Shown here piece by piece: positions 1-6,716 of a stretch of 8,430 nt of DNA (positions are counted from its first letter, which is position 1; the number at the start of each line of letters is the position of its first letter). The stretch is from the NCBI GenBank assembly GCA_025454095.1, contig JALOPC010000050.1:1-8430 (forward strand), in the 5' to 3' direction. The position numbers and the translations under genes are program-made. Under the pieces are notes generated by a model that saw only the letters and a list, made by a program, of their open reading frames with translations, did no database searches and was not told the origin of the DNA. The stretch comes from Syntrophales bacterium (lineage in GTDB: Bacteria; Desulfobacterota; Syntrophia; Syntrophales; UBA2192).

Positions 1-529
1 CGCGCTTGCCCTGCCGGATGGCCGGCGCGATCGTTTCGTGCCAGTAGGGCAGGAAGCGCTCCACCGTGTCCTTGAGGCACTCGGTGAGGGGGATCTCCTC
101 GGGGCGAAGACCCGCATAGCGGGGGTCCCTCCCGTTCCAGCGGGGATCGTCGGCCGTCAGGGCCGGAGGGCGGATGTCGTAGCTGCGGCGCCAGATCTTG
201 ACCTGCTTCTCGCCGTGCTGCTCGGCCGTTTCCTTCTTGTTGAGCCCCTGCAGGGCCCCGTAGTGCCGCTCGTTGAGCCGCCAGCTGTTGTGTACGGAGA
301 TCCACATGAGGTCCATCTCCTCGAGGACGATCCAGAGGGTCTTGATCGCCCGCTTGAGAACCGACGTGAAGGCGACGTCGAAGACGTAACCTTCCCTGGC
401 AAGGATCCGCCCGCCCTGATGGGCCTCCTCGAGACCCCTGTCGGAGAGCCCCACGTCCGTCCACCCCGTGAATCGGTTTTCCTGGTTCCAGGTGCTCTCG
501 CCGTGCCGGATCAGAACGAGCTTGTACAT
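1..529 (-). CDS. gpmA: 2,3-bisphosphoglycerate-dependent phosphoglycerate mutase (partial, C-terminus cut by left edge)
   Basis: Interconverts 3- and 2-phosphoglycerate in cytosolic glycolysis/gluconeogenesis. The minus frame is open from ATG 527-529 to the window edge, giving 176 residues. The N-terminal RHGES motif (residues 8-12) supplies the phosphorylated His9. Also present are the ENRFTGW block (17-23), the [11 protein letters not shown] block (56-66) with the phosphate-binding Arg60, and ERHYGALQG (87-95) with the presumed proton donor Glu87. WRR (113-115) and DPRY (135-138) also match GpmA as I know it from E. coli. E. coli GpmA is about 250 residues, so roughly 70 are missing, including the second active-site histidine, which therefore cannot be checked. 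A GAGGGG Shine-Dalgarno lies just upstream of the ATG. The gene starts 34 bases after the pyruvate kinase stop on the same strand, so the two are probably co-transcribed. Family assignment is very secure. Confidence 0.95.
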   Translation of the reverse strand, partial: MYKLVLIRHGESTWNQENRFTGWTDVGLSDRGLEEAHQGGRILAREGYVFDVAFTSVLKRAIKTLWIVLEEMDLMWISVHNSWRLNERHYGALQGLNKKETAEQHGEKQVKIWRRSYDIRPPALTADDPRWNGRDPRYAGLRPEEIPLTECLKDTVERFLPYWHETIAPAIRQGKR

Positions 530-563
530 GGGGCCCCTCGCAGTCTCGGATATTTCGGATTGT

Positions 564-2003
564 TTATAGCCTGTCTGAGGGCGACAGGTCAACGATTTCC
601 ATGCGGTGATTGGCCCCCGGATGCTTTGCGGACGGACCCTCCGTGAGGACCGCCAGATCGCCCGGAACCCCGTGATCGGAGAGCCACCGGCCTATGTAGC
701 CCTTCCAGTCCTCGGGATGTTCCGGCTCGTGGACGCCGTGGACGCCCCAGGTGAACTGCAGGCGCTGGCAGGTGGCTTCGACGGCGCTCACGGCGACGAT
801 CCAGACGGGCAGCCGGAAGCGGGAGATGATGCGGGCCGTCGCCCCGCTGCGTGTCGGCACGAAGACGGCGGCGGGCGTGACGCGGTCCACCGTCGTGCGG
901 ACGCTCATCGAGATGAGGTCGGTGAGCCGCACCCGGTCCTCGCGGCGCTGCGAGCGAAGCACGTCGGTCACGGCGTAACCGGCCAGGGCCGGTTCCGTCG
1001 CGGCGGCGATCCGCGCCAGCATGGCCGTCGCTTCCACCGGGTGACGGCCGATGGCGGACTCGCCCGAGAGCATGACGCAGTCCGTCCCGTCGAGGATGGC
1101 GTTGGCCGCGTCGGTGGCCTCGGCCCGGGTGGGCCGGCGGCTCGCGGTCATGGACTCGAGCATCTGGGTTGCGGTGATGACGGGCTTGCCGGCGAGGTTC
1201 GCCTTTGCCATGAGCCGTTTCTGGACGATGGCGATCTGCTCGATGGGGATCTCGACACCCAGATCCCCCCGGGCGATCATCAGCCCGTCGGCCGCCTCGA
1301 GAAGGGCGTCAATCCCGTCCAGCGCCCGGGCGCGCTCTATCTTGGCGATGATCAGGGGGTGAAAGGCCATGGCGTGCGCCGCCTCGCGCACCGTCACGAT
1401 GTCGGACACTCTCTCGACAAAGGATTGGCTCACGGCGTCGAGCCCCTCCCCGGCGGCAAATCGAAGCCATCGGTTGTCTTCGTCGGTGAAGGCGCTGATC
1501 CCGAGGTCGATGCCCGGCAGGTTCAGCCCCACGCGGGAGCGGATCTCGCCGCCCACGGCGACCCGGCACCGGACCTCGGCTCCGCTCACCTCCTGCACTT
1601 CCAGCTGGACGATCCCGTCGTTGAGGAACAGGGTGTCGCCCCGTTTCACCACCTCGGGCAGGCGGGTAAAGGGCGTGGACGCCTTCGCGCCCCCTCCGGT
1701 TTCGGCCTGCGTGGTCAGGGTGAACGCGTCGCCCGCGTTGAGATCGACGGGTTCTTGCTCGAGCTTCCCGATGCGGATCTTCGGGCCGGGCAGGTCCCCG
1801 AGGATGGCCACGCGCTTTCCCGCGGCCTTCGCGGCGGCGCGGATGCCGGCGATGACGCGTCGGTGGCGGTCGTAGTCTCCGTGGGAGAAGTTGAGCCTCG
1901 CGATGTCCATCCCCGCCCGGATCATCCGTTCCAGGACGTCGGGGGACTCCGAGGCGGGGCCGATGGTGCAGATGATCTTCGTCTTGTGATCCGGAAGAGA
2001 CAT
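564..2003 (-). CDS. pyk: Pyruvate kinase
   Basis: Transfers phosphate from phosphoenolpyruvate to ADP, giving pyruvate and ATP in the cytosol. The 479 residues start at ATG 2001-2003, chosen because AGAGGA lies directly upstream. A further in-frame TTG 17 codons upstream has no comparable site and adds unrelated sequence. The barrel domain begins with [11 protein letters not shown] (8-18) and ARLNFSHG (35-42, substrate Arg36). GDLPGPKIR follows at 69-77, and the B domain spans about 80-170. The catalytic core has Lys221 and Glu223 in IAKIE, Asp247 in [10 protein letters not shown], and Thr279 in TATQMLESM. These numbers lie within one residue of the E. coli PykF active-site residues. [18 protein letters not shown] (291-308) and SGES (313-316) complete the barrel, and the regulatory C-terminal domain is present to the TAA. 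The usual KG before NLPG reads RVG here, a mild divergence. The start lies 55 bases after queF. Confidence 0.96.
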   Translation of the reverse strand: MSLPDHKTKIICTIGPASESPDVLERMIRAGMDIARLNFSHGDYDRHRRVIAGIRAAAKAAGKRVAILGDLPGPKIRIGKLEQEPVDLNAGDAFTLTTQAETGGGAKASTPFTRLPEVVKRGDTLFLNDGIVQLEVQEVSGAEVRCRVAVGGEIRSRVGLNLPGIDLGISAFTDEDNRWLRFAAGEGLDAVSQSFVERVSDIVTVREAAHAMAFHPLIIAKIERARALDGIDALLEAADGLMIARGDLGVEIPIEQIAIVQKRLMAKANLAGKPVITATQMLESMTASRRPTRAEATDAANAILDGTDCVMLSGESAIGRHPVEATAMLARIAAATEPALAGYAVTDVLRSQRREDRVRLTDLISMSVRTTVDRVTPAAVFVPTRSGATARIISRFRLPVWIVAVSAVEATCQRLQFTWGVHGVHEPEHPEDWKGYIGRWLSDHGVPGDLAVLTEGPSAKHPGANHRMEIVDLSPSDRL

Positions 2004-2058
2004 GATTCCTCTTAGAGCTCCGATCTTCTCCGCTTCCTGACTTCTGCACTTCAATTTT

Positions 2059-2853
2059 TCACTGTCTCGCCGCCCGCACGTTGCGCGGCAACCGCTCCCC
2101 GCAGTTCGTCCGGAAGGGGTTGATGTCCAGGCCGCCCCGCCGCGTGTAGCGCGCGTAGACCGTCAAGCGCTCGGGCCCGCAGCGCCCGAGGATGTCCGTG
2201 AAGATGTTCTCGACGCATTGCTCGTGGAAGCCGCCGTGCTGCCGGAACGACACGAGATAGCGCAGCAGGCCTGCCCGGTCGATCCGCGGTCCCCGGTACC
2301 GGATCTGGATGCTCGCCCAGTCGGGCTGGCCCGTCAGGGGGCAGTTGGTCTTGAGCAGGTTCGAGACGAGCGTTTCGTCGACGGGCGCTCCCTTCGTCCG
2401 GAGAAGGGCCGGGTTCGGACGGTAGTCCCGGACCTCCACGTCGATCTCGTCGAGAAGTTCCCCGTCCATCTCCTCGATCCGCTCGTCGCCGAACTCCCCG
2501 GGCAGCCGGATTTCCACGTCGACCGGCATGCCGCAGGCGTGCCCGATGTCCTCGAGCAGCCGCTGCCGAAGGGATTCCGGGGATGGGAGGGCCGTCTGGT
2601 TGAAGGAGTTGAGGTAGACTTTGAAGGACTTCGACTCGATGAGATTCGGCGAACGGGCGTCCACGACGAACGTGGCCATGGCCACCCGGGGCTTTCCCGA
2701 GATGTCGAGCCACGACAGTTCATAGGCCGTCCAGATGTCGACGCCCGTGAAGGGCGGGGCGCCCTCGATGCCGAGTTGCCGTCGATGCGGCGCCCGCGGC
2801 TCCGGCTGGAGCAGCGCCGGGTCGTAAGTGTCCTTGTAGGGGATGATCTCCAT
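2059..2853 (-). CDS. queF: NADPH-dependent 7-cyano-7-deazaguanine reductase (long, two-domain form)
   Basis: Reduces preQ0 to preQ1, a nitrile-to-amine reaction in queuosine tRNA-modification synthesis, in the cytosol. The protein has 264 residues from ATG 2851-2853, preceded by purine-rich GGAGGAAGAGGGG. The frame stays open further upstream, but those residues lie over the lipocalin end and look unrelated. It matches the long E. coli-type (YqcD) tunnelling-fold enzyme over its length. The NADPH-binding ESKSFKVYL motif is at 73-81. The nucleophile Cys171 is in LLKTNCPLTGQPDW, with Asp178 beside it. FHEQCVE (209-215) supplies the substrate-binding His and Glu, and YARYTRRGGLDINPFR (233-248) is the C-terminal signature. 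All key residues are present, so it should be active. It lies 22 bases after the lipocalin stop with no room for a preQ1 riboswitch, so it probably depends on upstream transcription. No other queuosine genes are in the window. Confidence 0.96.
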   Translation of the reverse strand: MEIIPYKDTYDPALLQPEPRAPHRRQLGIEGAPPFTGVDIWTAYELSWLDISGKPRVAMATFVVDARSPNLIESKSFKVYLNSFNQTALPSPESLRQRLLEDIGHACGMPVDVEIRLPGEFGDERIEEMDGELLDEIDVEVRDYRPNPALLRTKGAPVDETLVSNLLKTNCPLTGQPDWASIQIRYRGPRIDRAGLLRYLVSFRQHGGFHEQCVENIFTDILGRCGPERLTVYARYTRRGGLDINPFRTNCGERLPRNVRAARQ

Positions 2854-2875
2854 GCCCGATACCCCTCTTCCTCCG

Positions 2876-3430
2876 TCACTTTCTTCTGACCAGCTTCTCC
2901 GTGTCGAAGCCAAGGCCGCGGGCGATTGCGACAAGGTCGCGGTATCGCGCCTCGTCGAGCACCGGCGTGCGGGCCATGATCCAGAGGTTCTCCCGGTCCG
3001 GCGTCCCGACGATCACGGTCTGGTAGGCCTCATCGAGATACAGGACCCAGTAGTTGCCCTGCGGCTGCGAGGGGATGAACACGTCAAACCAGTTGTCGAA
3101 CCGGACCTCGATCCTCGCGTTCGTCTTCGCGTCGACCGCCCGGGCCCGGCCGCGGATGGACTCCTTGCCGCCTCCCGCCGTGTCGCACTCGTTGAGGACG
3201 GAAACCTCGCCCGTCGCGAGGAGCCCGTAGGTCGCCTGGGAGCGCAGGCAGCTGCGCTGGAACCACATCGGCAACCGGGCGATCTCGTACCAGGTGCCCT
3301 GGTAACGGTCGAGTTCCACCCGCGCGACCGTCGGGGGGGCTTTCGACGGGTCGAATGACGCCGGCCCCGCGCAGGCGCACGGCAGGACACAGAGTAAAAA
3401 AGCGATGGCGGCGAACACGCGTCTTTTCAT
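2876..3430 (-). CDS. blc: Bacterial lipocalin (Blc family), exported
   Basis: A single-domain beta-barrel protein; the bacterial Blc family binds fatty acids or lysophospholipids in the cell envelope. The 184 residues start at ATG 3428-3430, preceded by GGGGGAGG at good spacing. Residues 1-21 form a signal peptide (KRR, a hydrophobic core, then a Cys-rich end). ACA at 19-21 fits signal peptidase I. Cys18 or Cys20 could be lipidated as in E. coli Blc, but the lipobox is poor, so anchoring is unsettled. The lipocalin first block RYQGTWYEIARLP lies at 42-54. The family pattern continues with the QATYGLL strand (65-71) and LDEAYQTVIVGTPDRENLWIMART (from 132). Cys61 and Cys82 in the mature part could form a disulfide. 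It is tightly packed with the upstream thioredoxin-like gene (18-base gap) and with queF (22 bases). Family secure; ligand unknown. Confidence 0.93.
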   Translation of the reverse strand: MKRRVFAAIAFLLCVLPCACAGPASFDPSKAPPTVARVELDRYQGTWYEIARLPMWFQRSCLRSQATYGLLATGEVSVLNECDTAGGGKESIRGRARAVDAKTNARIEVRFDNWFDVFIPSQPQGNYWVLYLDEAYQTVIVGTPDRENLWIMARTPVLDEARYRDLVAIARGLGFDTEKLVRRK

Positions 3431-3448
3431 CGGGTTTTCCTCCCCCGG

Positions 3449-4189
3449 TCACTTTTTCTCGAGGATCTTGAGCAACTCTTCCTCGTTCGACGTCGCAGGG
3501 TACTCCACGATCCTGCCCAGTTCGATGCCGTCCCGCAGGACGATCGTCGTCGGTACGCGTTGGATCGTGAACTTCTCCGACATGCCGAGGCCTTCTTTTT
3601 TCGCGCGGTCCACGCCGTAGAGGGCGAGGCGGAGGTCCCCGTTGCCGGCCATGTCGAGGATTCGCAGGATCTTGGGGACCTCGCTGACGGAGTCTTTGCA
3701 CCAGGTCCCGAAAAAGACGAGGATGTCGAAGGGGCCTTTCGCGGAAGCGATCCTCCCGACGATATCCTTTCGGGGGGTGTAGTCCCTGTAGCCGTTCCAG
3801 AAGGCGGGAACGTCCCGCATGAGGGCCCCCTGCGTCGTTTTTCCCACCAGCACCGTCCCGGGTTCGGGTTTCGGCATCGCGGCAAGCGGCCGCGGCTCGC
3901 CTTGCGGGGGGTAGTCGCCTTTCGCCAGCGCGTCGCGCAGGGCTGCGGCATTGGTCTTCGTGTCGTCGAAGGCAACGGCGACGAGGTGTTTCTCCATGTC
4001 CGTCGCCACGTTCACGACACCGTCCACCTTCGTCAGGATCGCCCGGATCCTGTCCGCCGTGTCCGGTCACTCGCAGGCGGGAACGGTGAACTCCAAAAAT
4101 TTCTGCGCCGCCCACGCCGGGGGTGCCGCCGCCGCGGCCAGCAGTGCGCAAAACAGGAATATCTTCACAAGCAGGCTCATCCGTGCCAT
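3449..4189 (-). CDS. Exported HMA (MerP-like)-thioredoxin fusion with in-frame TGA, probable selenoprotein
   Basis: I join two frame segments separated only by TGA 4067-4069 into 246 residues, reading the TGA as selenocysteine 41. The start is ATG 4187-4189; GAGGAG lies about 12 bases upstream, and a second ATG follows at 4178-4180. Residues 1-28 are a signal peptide ending AWAA. Residues 30-95 resemble MerP-type HMA domains. As recalled, MerP aligns without gaps from VP (36-37) through KVDGV (54-58) to VAFDD and the final DYP. Sec41 sits at the first metal-binding Cys, the second Cys is Thr44, and Cys39 gives C-E-U. Residues about 140-246 are a thioredoxin-like fold with FFGTWCKDS (Cys164, Ser167; CxxS rather than CxxC) and the cis-Pro region RVPT (near 213). 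A SECIS-like hairpin follows the TGA. Without recoding, the signal peptide and first HMA strand would be lost and no good start serves the remainder. The alternative is a pseudogene or sequencing error. The function is not known; a periplasmic thiol/selenol redox or metal-binding role is inferred. Confidence 0.7.
4034..4052 (-). promoter_or_regulatory. Candidate bacterial SECIS hairpin directing selenocysteine insertion at TGA 4067-4069
   Basis: On the minus strand CAGGATC (4052-4046) pairs perfectly with GATCCTG (4040-4034) around the five-base loop CGGGC (4045-4041). After an A-A mismatch, one more G-C pair is possible. Twenty-one bases separate the TGA from the loop, inside the spacing of known bacterial SECIS elements (about 17 in E. 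coli fdhF). The loop has G at its second position, as the usual bacterial model requires. The TGA is followed by C, as in fdhF. In DNA this rich in G and C a 7-bp stem is not negligible by chance, so position and loop sequence carry most of the weight. Confidence 0.6.
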
Positions 4190-4212
4190 CGGCGCGACTC
4201 GCTCCTCTGCGT

Positions 4213-4839
4213 CTATTTTTTCGGCGGTGCAATCAGCTTCTCGTTATCGAGTGCGGCCAGTACGGCCCGCACGAATTTCCCGATGCCGCTGCCGTCCCCG
4301 GCGGGGTTGACGGACTCTGCGGTGCCCCGCCACACGAGCGCGGCGGTTTTCGCGTCGAAGAGCCGCGACTCCAGGGTCGCCGTTTCGCTTCGCTTGGTCA
4401 GCGGCGGGTCCGGCGTCCCCCAGCGCATGTCCATCATCGAGTCCCTGCCCACGGACGACGAAGCGGGCGCGCCCGACGATCCGTAGGACTCGATCCGGGT
4501 ATCGGTGCGCAGGACGCGGACGATGAGGAAGGCCTCGATGCCCATCCCCGCCCCCACCTTCGCCAGTTCCTCCCGGCTGATCTTGTCCACGTCGGGGATG
4601 CACTCGTAGCAGGCGGCGGCGTCGAGGCCCCGCGCCTGGAGCTGCCGGCGGAATTCGTCTTCCACGGGCTGCCGGAGGTCGGCCCGCTTCGTCAGGGCGA
4701 CGACCATGATCTTCTTGTACGCCGGTCCCTGGAAGGATTTGTCCCTCCATTCGTCTGTCGTGCGCATCGATACGCAGGAAAGAACCATCAGGGACGCAAA
4801 CAACAGCGCCCCCGTCATCACGACTTTCGACTTGTCCAT
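4213..4839 (-). CDS. Putative envelope lipoprotein (DUF4136-like)
   Basis: A 208-residue protein from ATG 4837-4839 with GGGAGAGGA upstream. Residues 1-22 form a lipoprotein signal peptide with lipobox VLSC, so Cys22 is the likely lipidated residue. The +2 residue is Val rather than Asp, which argues against simple inner-membrane retention by the E. coli rule. The mature part begins with a DEWRDKSFQGPAYKKIMVVAL segment that occurs in small proteobacterial lipoproteins near DUF4136. It continues with an alpha/beta pattern and ends with a block matching 'attributes of variable, then VWRGTAESVNPAG' (about 165-183), again typical of that group. Cys77 and Cys80 form a CxxC (CYEC), a possible disulfide or metal site. 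It ends 23 bases before the putative selenoprotein start, so co-transcription is likely. No enzymatic motif is visible and the function is unknown. The DUF4136 link is from general resemblance only. Confidence 0.8.
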   Translation of the reverse strand: MDKSKVVMTGALLFASLMVLSCVSMRTTDEWRDKSFQGPAYKKIMVVALTKRADLRQPVEDEFRRQLQARGLDAAACYECIPDVDKISREELAKVGAGMGIEAFLIVRVLRTDTRIESYGSSGAPASSSVGRDSMMDMRWGTPDPPLTKRSETATLESRLFDAKTAALVWRGTAESVNPAGDGSGIGKFVRAVLAALDNEKLIAPPKK

Positions 4840-4926
4840 GTTCCTCTCCCTTCTGCTCTAGGCTCCTGTCCGCCCTTCCATGCGGTTATTCGTTGCCGCT
4901 CTTCTTCCCTTCCTCGCTTCCGTACG
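4840..4926. other. Intergenic gap within the minus-strand gene run
   Basis: This 87-base gap between the aldolase stop and the lipoprotein start is the longest in the run. The minus strand is purine-rich. The only fold I see is a 4-bp GCGG/CCGC stem without a T-run, so no convincing terminator. A secondary promoter here is possible but I cannot identify one. It is the most likely place for the operon to be divided. Confidence 0.4.
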
Positions 4927-5973
4927 CTACTCGAGATACCCCTTCGCCGGCATCAGGCCGTGTCGCCGCAGCGCCTCTCCCGCAGCCGCGATGATGCCGG
5001 CCGGGATGCGGATGCCCCCGTGGAGCATGGGGCCCTCCCGGTCCGCCGCGCCGGGCCCGAAGGCCATGTAGTGCTCGATGGCCTTGTTGGCGTTGGTGAA
5101 GGCGTTGCCGCAGGGGATCTCCCCGACGAGGGCGAAAACCTCTGCCACGGCGCCGGAGAGGGCCGTGGAGATCCGCACCGCATCGGCGAGGCGCCCTTCC
5201 CGGATCCCGTCGACGACGCTCAGGAGCCCCGCCGGGAAGCTGTTGGCCGTGCTGAGCAGGAAGCCGTCGTAGGGCCCGCCGGCCGATCGCAGCCACCGGG
5301 CGTAGTCGCCCTCGGCCCCGCGCACGAGAAACACGCCGCCCGCGTCGACGCCCGAGAGGGCGATGCGGTCGGAGCCGCTCGAATCCTTGAAGAGGATGAG
5401 ATTCGGGTGCCGGGCGGCGAGCCCGGCAAAGCTGTCCGGCGCCGTCTCGTTGCCCGTTACCTGGGGCAGCTGGTACAGGGCCACGGGGAGCCCCTTGTCC
5501 AGGATGATCTCCAGGGCCGCCCGGATCGTCGCCTGGTCGAGACCCGCTCCCGCGGGCGGGCAGACGGTGAACCCGCTGACGCCGGATGCGACGAGGGCCG
5601 CAAGGGGGTCGGTTTTGCCCGTCAGCGTGCGCAGGATGTCCAGAAAGTGCTCGATGCCGGCCGTCACGTCCGCCGTCTTTTTCCGAAGCGCCCCCAGCAG
5701 CAGGCAGACGCCCTTCTTTCTCGCCATGTCGACGGCGAACCGGACGACGGTCTCCGTTTCCGCGTCGTCGAGGTCCCAGCCGTCGCCCGTCGATCCGGGG
5801 ACGAGGTAGCCTTTCACGTGGGGCATCATCCACGCCAGGTGGGCCTCCATCCGCTTCAGATCGATCCGGCGAGCGGCGTCGAAGTGCGTCAGCGGCGGGC
5901 ACCAGAGCGGCGGGATGCCCCGGGGGAAGAGGAGCTCCTGGAGATTTTTTCTTTTCGAGGGAATGCTGCCCAT
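4927..5973 (-). CDS. DapA/NanA-family class I aldolase (dihydrodipicolinate synthase-like)
   Basis: A cytosolic (beta/alpha)8-barrel lyase or synthase acting through a lysine Schiff base on pyruvate or a related 2-oxoacid. The 348 residues start at ATG 5971-5973, chosen because a strong GGAGGTG (5982-5988) precedes it; an upstream in-frame TTG is less likely. GSTGDG (60-65) corresponds to the family's GTTGE carboxylate-binding loop. Tyr167 in ALYQLP and the Schiff-base Lys196 in LILFKDSSGS are spaced 29 apart, near the 28 of DapA and NanA. GNAFTNANKA and a terminal helix complete the fold. It is longer than true DapA (about 290), with an extended N-terminus, and KDSSGS replaces the more usual KEATGD. 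I therefore do not call it DapA: the substrate could be a sugar acid or another aldol product. It heads the minus-strand run and diverges from the cysteine hydrolase gene, 65 bases away. Confidence 0.88.
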   Translation of the reverse strand: MGSIPSKRKNLQELLFPRGIPPLWCPPLTHFDAARRIDLKRMEAHLAWMMPHVKGYLVPGSTGDGWDLDDAETETVVRFAVDMARKKGVCLLLGALRKKTADVTAGIEHFLDILRTLTGKTDPLAALVASGVSGFTVCPPAGAGLDQATIRAALEIILDKGLPVALYQLPQVTGNETAPDSFAGLAARHPNLILFKDSSGSDRIALSGVDAGGVFLVRGAEGDYARWLRSAGGPYDGFLLSTANSFPAGLLSVVDGIREGRLADAVRISTALSGAVAEVFALVGEIPCGNAFTNANKAIEHYMAFGPGAADREGPMLHGGIRIPAGIIAAAGEALRRHGLMPAKGYLE

Positions 5974-6010
5974 GGTAGGTTCACCTCCAGGGGGAATGAA
6001 CAACGGGGAC

Positions 6011-6039
6011 AGGATACCCTAAAGCGAGGTTTCCGGCAA
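6011..6039 (-). promoter_or_regulatory. Candidate sigma-70 promoter for the minus-strand gene run
   Basis: On the minus strand TTGCCG (6039-6034) and TATCCT (6016-6011) each match four of six bases of the -35 and -10 consensus. They are separated by exactly 17 bases. This would place transcription start near 6004, about 30 bases before the aldolase ATG and just upstream of its strong Shine-Dalgarno. The -35 overlaps the first base of the divergent gene's ATG. Matches of this quality occur by chance, so this is tentative. Confidence 0.35.
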
Positions 6040-6689
6040 TGGCGGATCGATACACGGCGCCCGAGTGGAATCGGGCGGCCCTTCTCACGGTCGACGTCCA
6101 GGAGGATTTCGGGCGCCCCGGCTCGGCCACGTGGAGCCCGGACAAGGACCGGGCCGTCCCGGCCATGGCCGCTCTGGCGGGTCTGTTCCGCGCGGCGAGC
6201 CTGCCCGTTGTCCACATCGTACGGCTTTACCGACCCGACGGTTCCAACGCCGATCCCTGCCGCAGGCAGCGCATCGAGTCGGGCCATCGCGTCGTGGAGC
6301 CCGGCACCGACGGGGCGGAGATCGTCGCGGCCCTCAAGCCGTCGGCCGCATCGAGGCTCGACGCCGGATTGCTTCTCGAAGGCGGCATCCAGGCCTGGTC
6401 GCCGCGGGAGTGGGTGATCTACAAGCCGCGCTGGGGGGCCTTCTACGCGACGCCGCTCGAGGGGCACCTGCGGGCGCTGGGCGTGACGACCCTCGCGGTC
6501 TGCGGGTTCAATTTCCCCAATTGTCCCCGGGCGACGATCTACGAGGCCACGGAGCGCGATTTCCGGGTCGTCATGGTCCGCGACGGCGTCTCGGGCCTCT
6601 ACGAGCGGGGTATCGAGGAGATCGGCAACATCGGGGCGGCCGTCATGACGGTTGGCGAGATCGAGGCGGCTGTCCGGCCGCGGGCATAA
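6039..6689 (+). CDS. Isochorismatase-like cysteine hydrolase
   Basis: A 216-residue cytosolic alpha/beta hydrolase of the isochorismatase superfamily, whose members hydrolyse isochorismate, nicotinamide or other amides by a Cys-Asp-Lys triad. Asp19 lies in LLTVDVQEDF, Lys129 in VIYKPRWGAF, and Cys162 in GFNFPNCPRATIYEA. The NCPRAT nucleophile motif differs from the classical TNxCVxxTA form, placing it in a broader 'cysteine hydrolase' branch with unknown substrate. The core ends with FRVVMVRDGVSG (175-186), where the Asp belongs to the usual last strand. Start ATG 6039-6041 has GAGGT eight bases upstream. It is divergent from the aldolase, sharing a 65-base region, and 27 bases upstream of the DUF4197 gene, with which it is probably co-transcribed. 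Isochorismatase activity itself is not supported, since no menaquinone or siderophore genes are nearby. Confidence 0.9.
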   Translation: MADRYTAPEWNRAALLTVDVQEDFGRPGSATWSPDKDRAVPAMAALAGLFRAASLPVVHIVRLYRPDGSNADPCRRQRIESGHRVVEPGTDGAEIVAALKPSAASRLDAGLLLEGGIQAWSPREWVIYKPRWGAFYATPLEGHLRALGVTTLAVCGFNFPNCPRATIYEATERDFRVVMVRDGVSGLYERGIEEIGNIGAAVMTVGEIEAAVRPRA

Positions 6690-6716
6690 CCCCAAGACAC
6701 AAGGAGGGAACGCGAG

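Noticed and set aside
606..2015. A plus-strand open frame of 469 codons
   Set aside because: It is the antisense shadow of pyruvate kinase, whose active-site motifs are complete; the plus-strand translation has low-complexity composition.
2854..2875. A preQ1 riboswitch ahead of queF
   Set aside because: Only 22 bases separate the lipocalin stop from the queF start, and they are occupied by the purine-rich ribosome binding site; there is no room for the aptamer.
4067..4069. Interpreting the TGA as a normal stop, with a separate downstream gene starting at GTG 4025-4027
   Set aside because: The 40-codon upstream product would be only a signal peptide plus seven or so domain residues. The GTG has no Shine-Dalgarno and would give an HMA fragment lacking its first strand and export signal. 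A pseudogene or sequencing error remains possible and is recorded as the alternative.
4840..4926. A terminator between the aldolase and the lipoprotein gene
   Set aside because: Only a 4-bp stem with a ten-base loop and no following T-run is visible.
4927..5973. Calling the aldolase DapA for lysine synthesis
   Set aside because: The protein is about 55 residues longer than DapA, the GTTGE and KEATGD motifs differ, and no lysine-pathway genes are nearby.
4123..6417. A plus-strand open frame of 764 codons across several minus-strand genes
   Set aside because: It is antisense to three well-supported genes, rich in Arg/Gly/Pro and without any recognisable domain. Such frames arise readily opposite GC-rich coding sequence.
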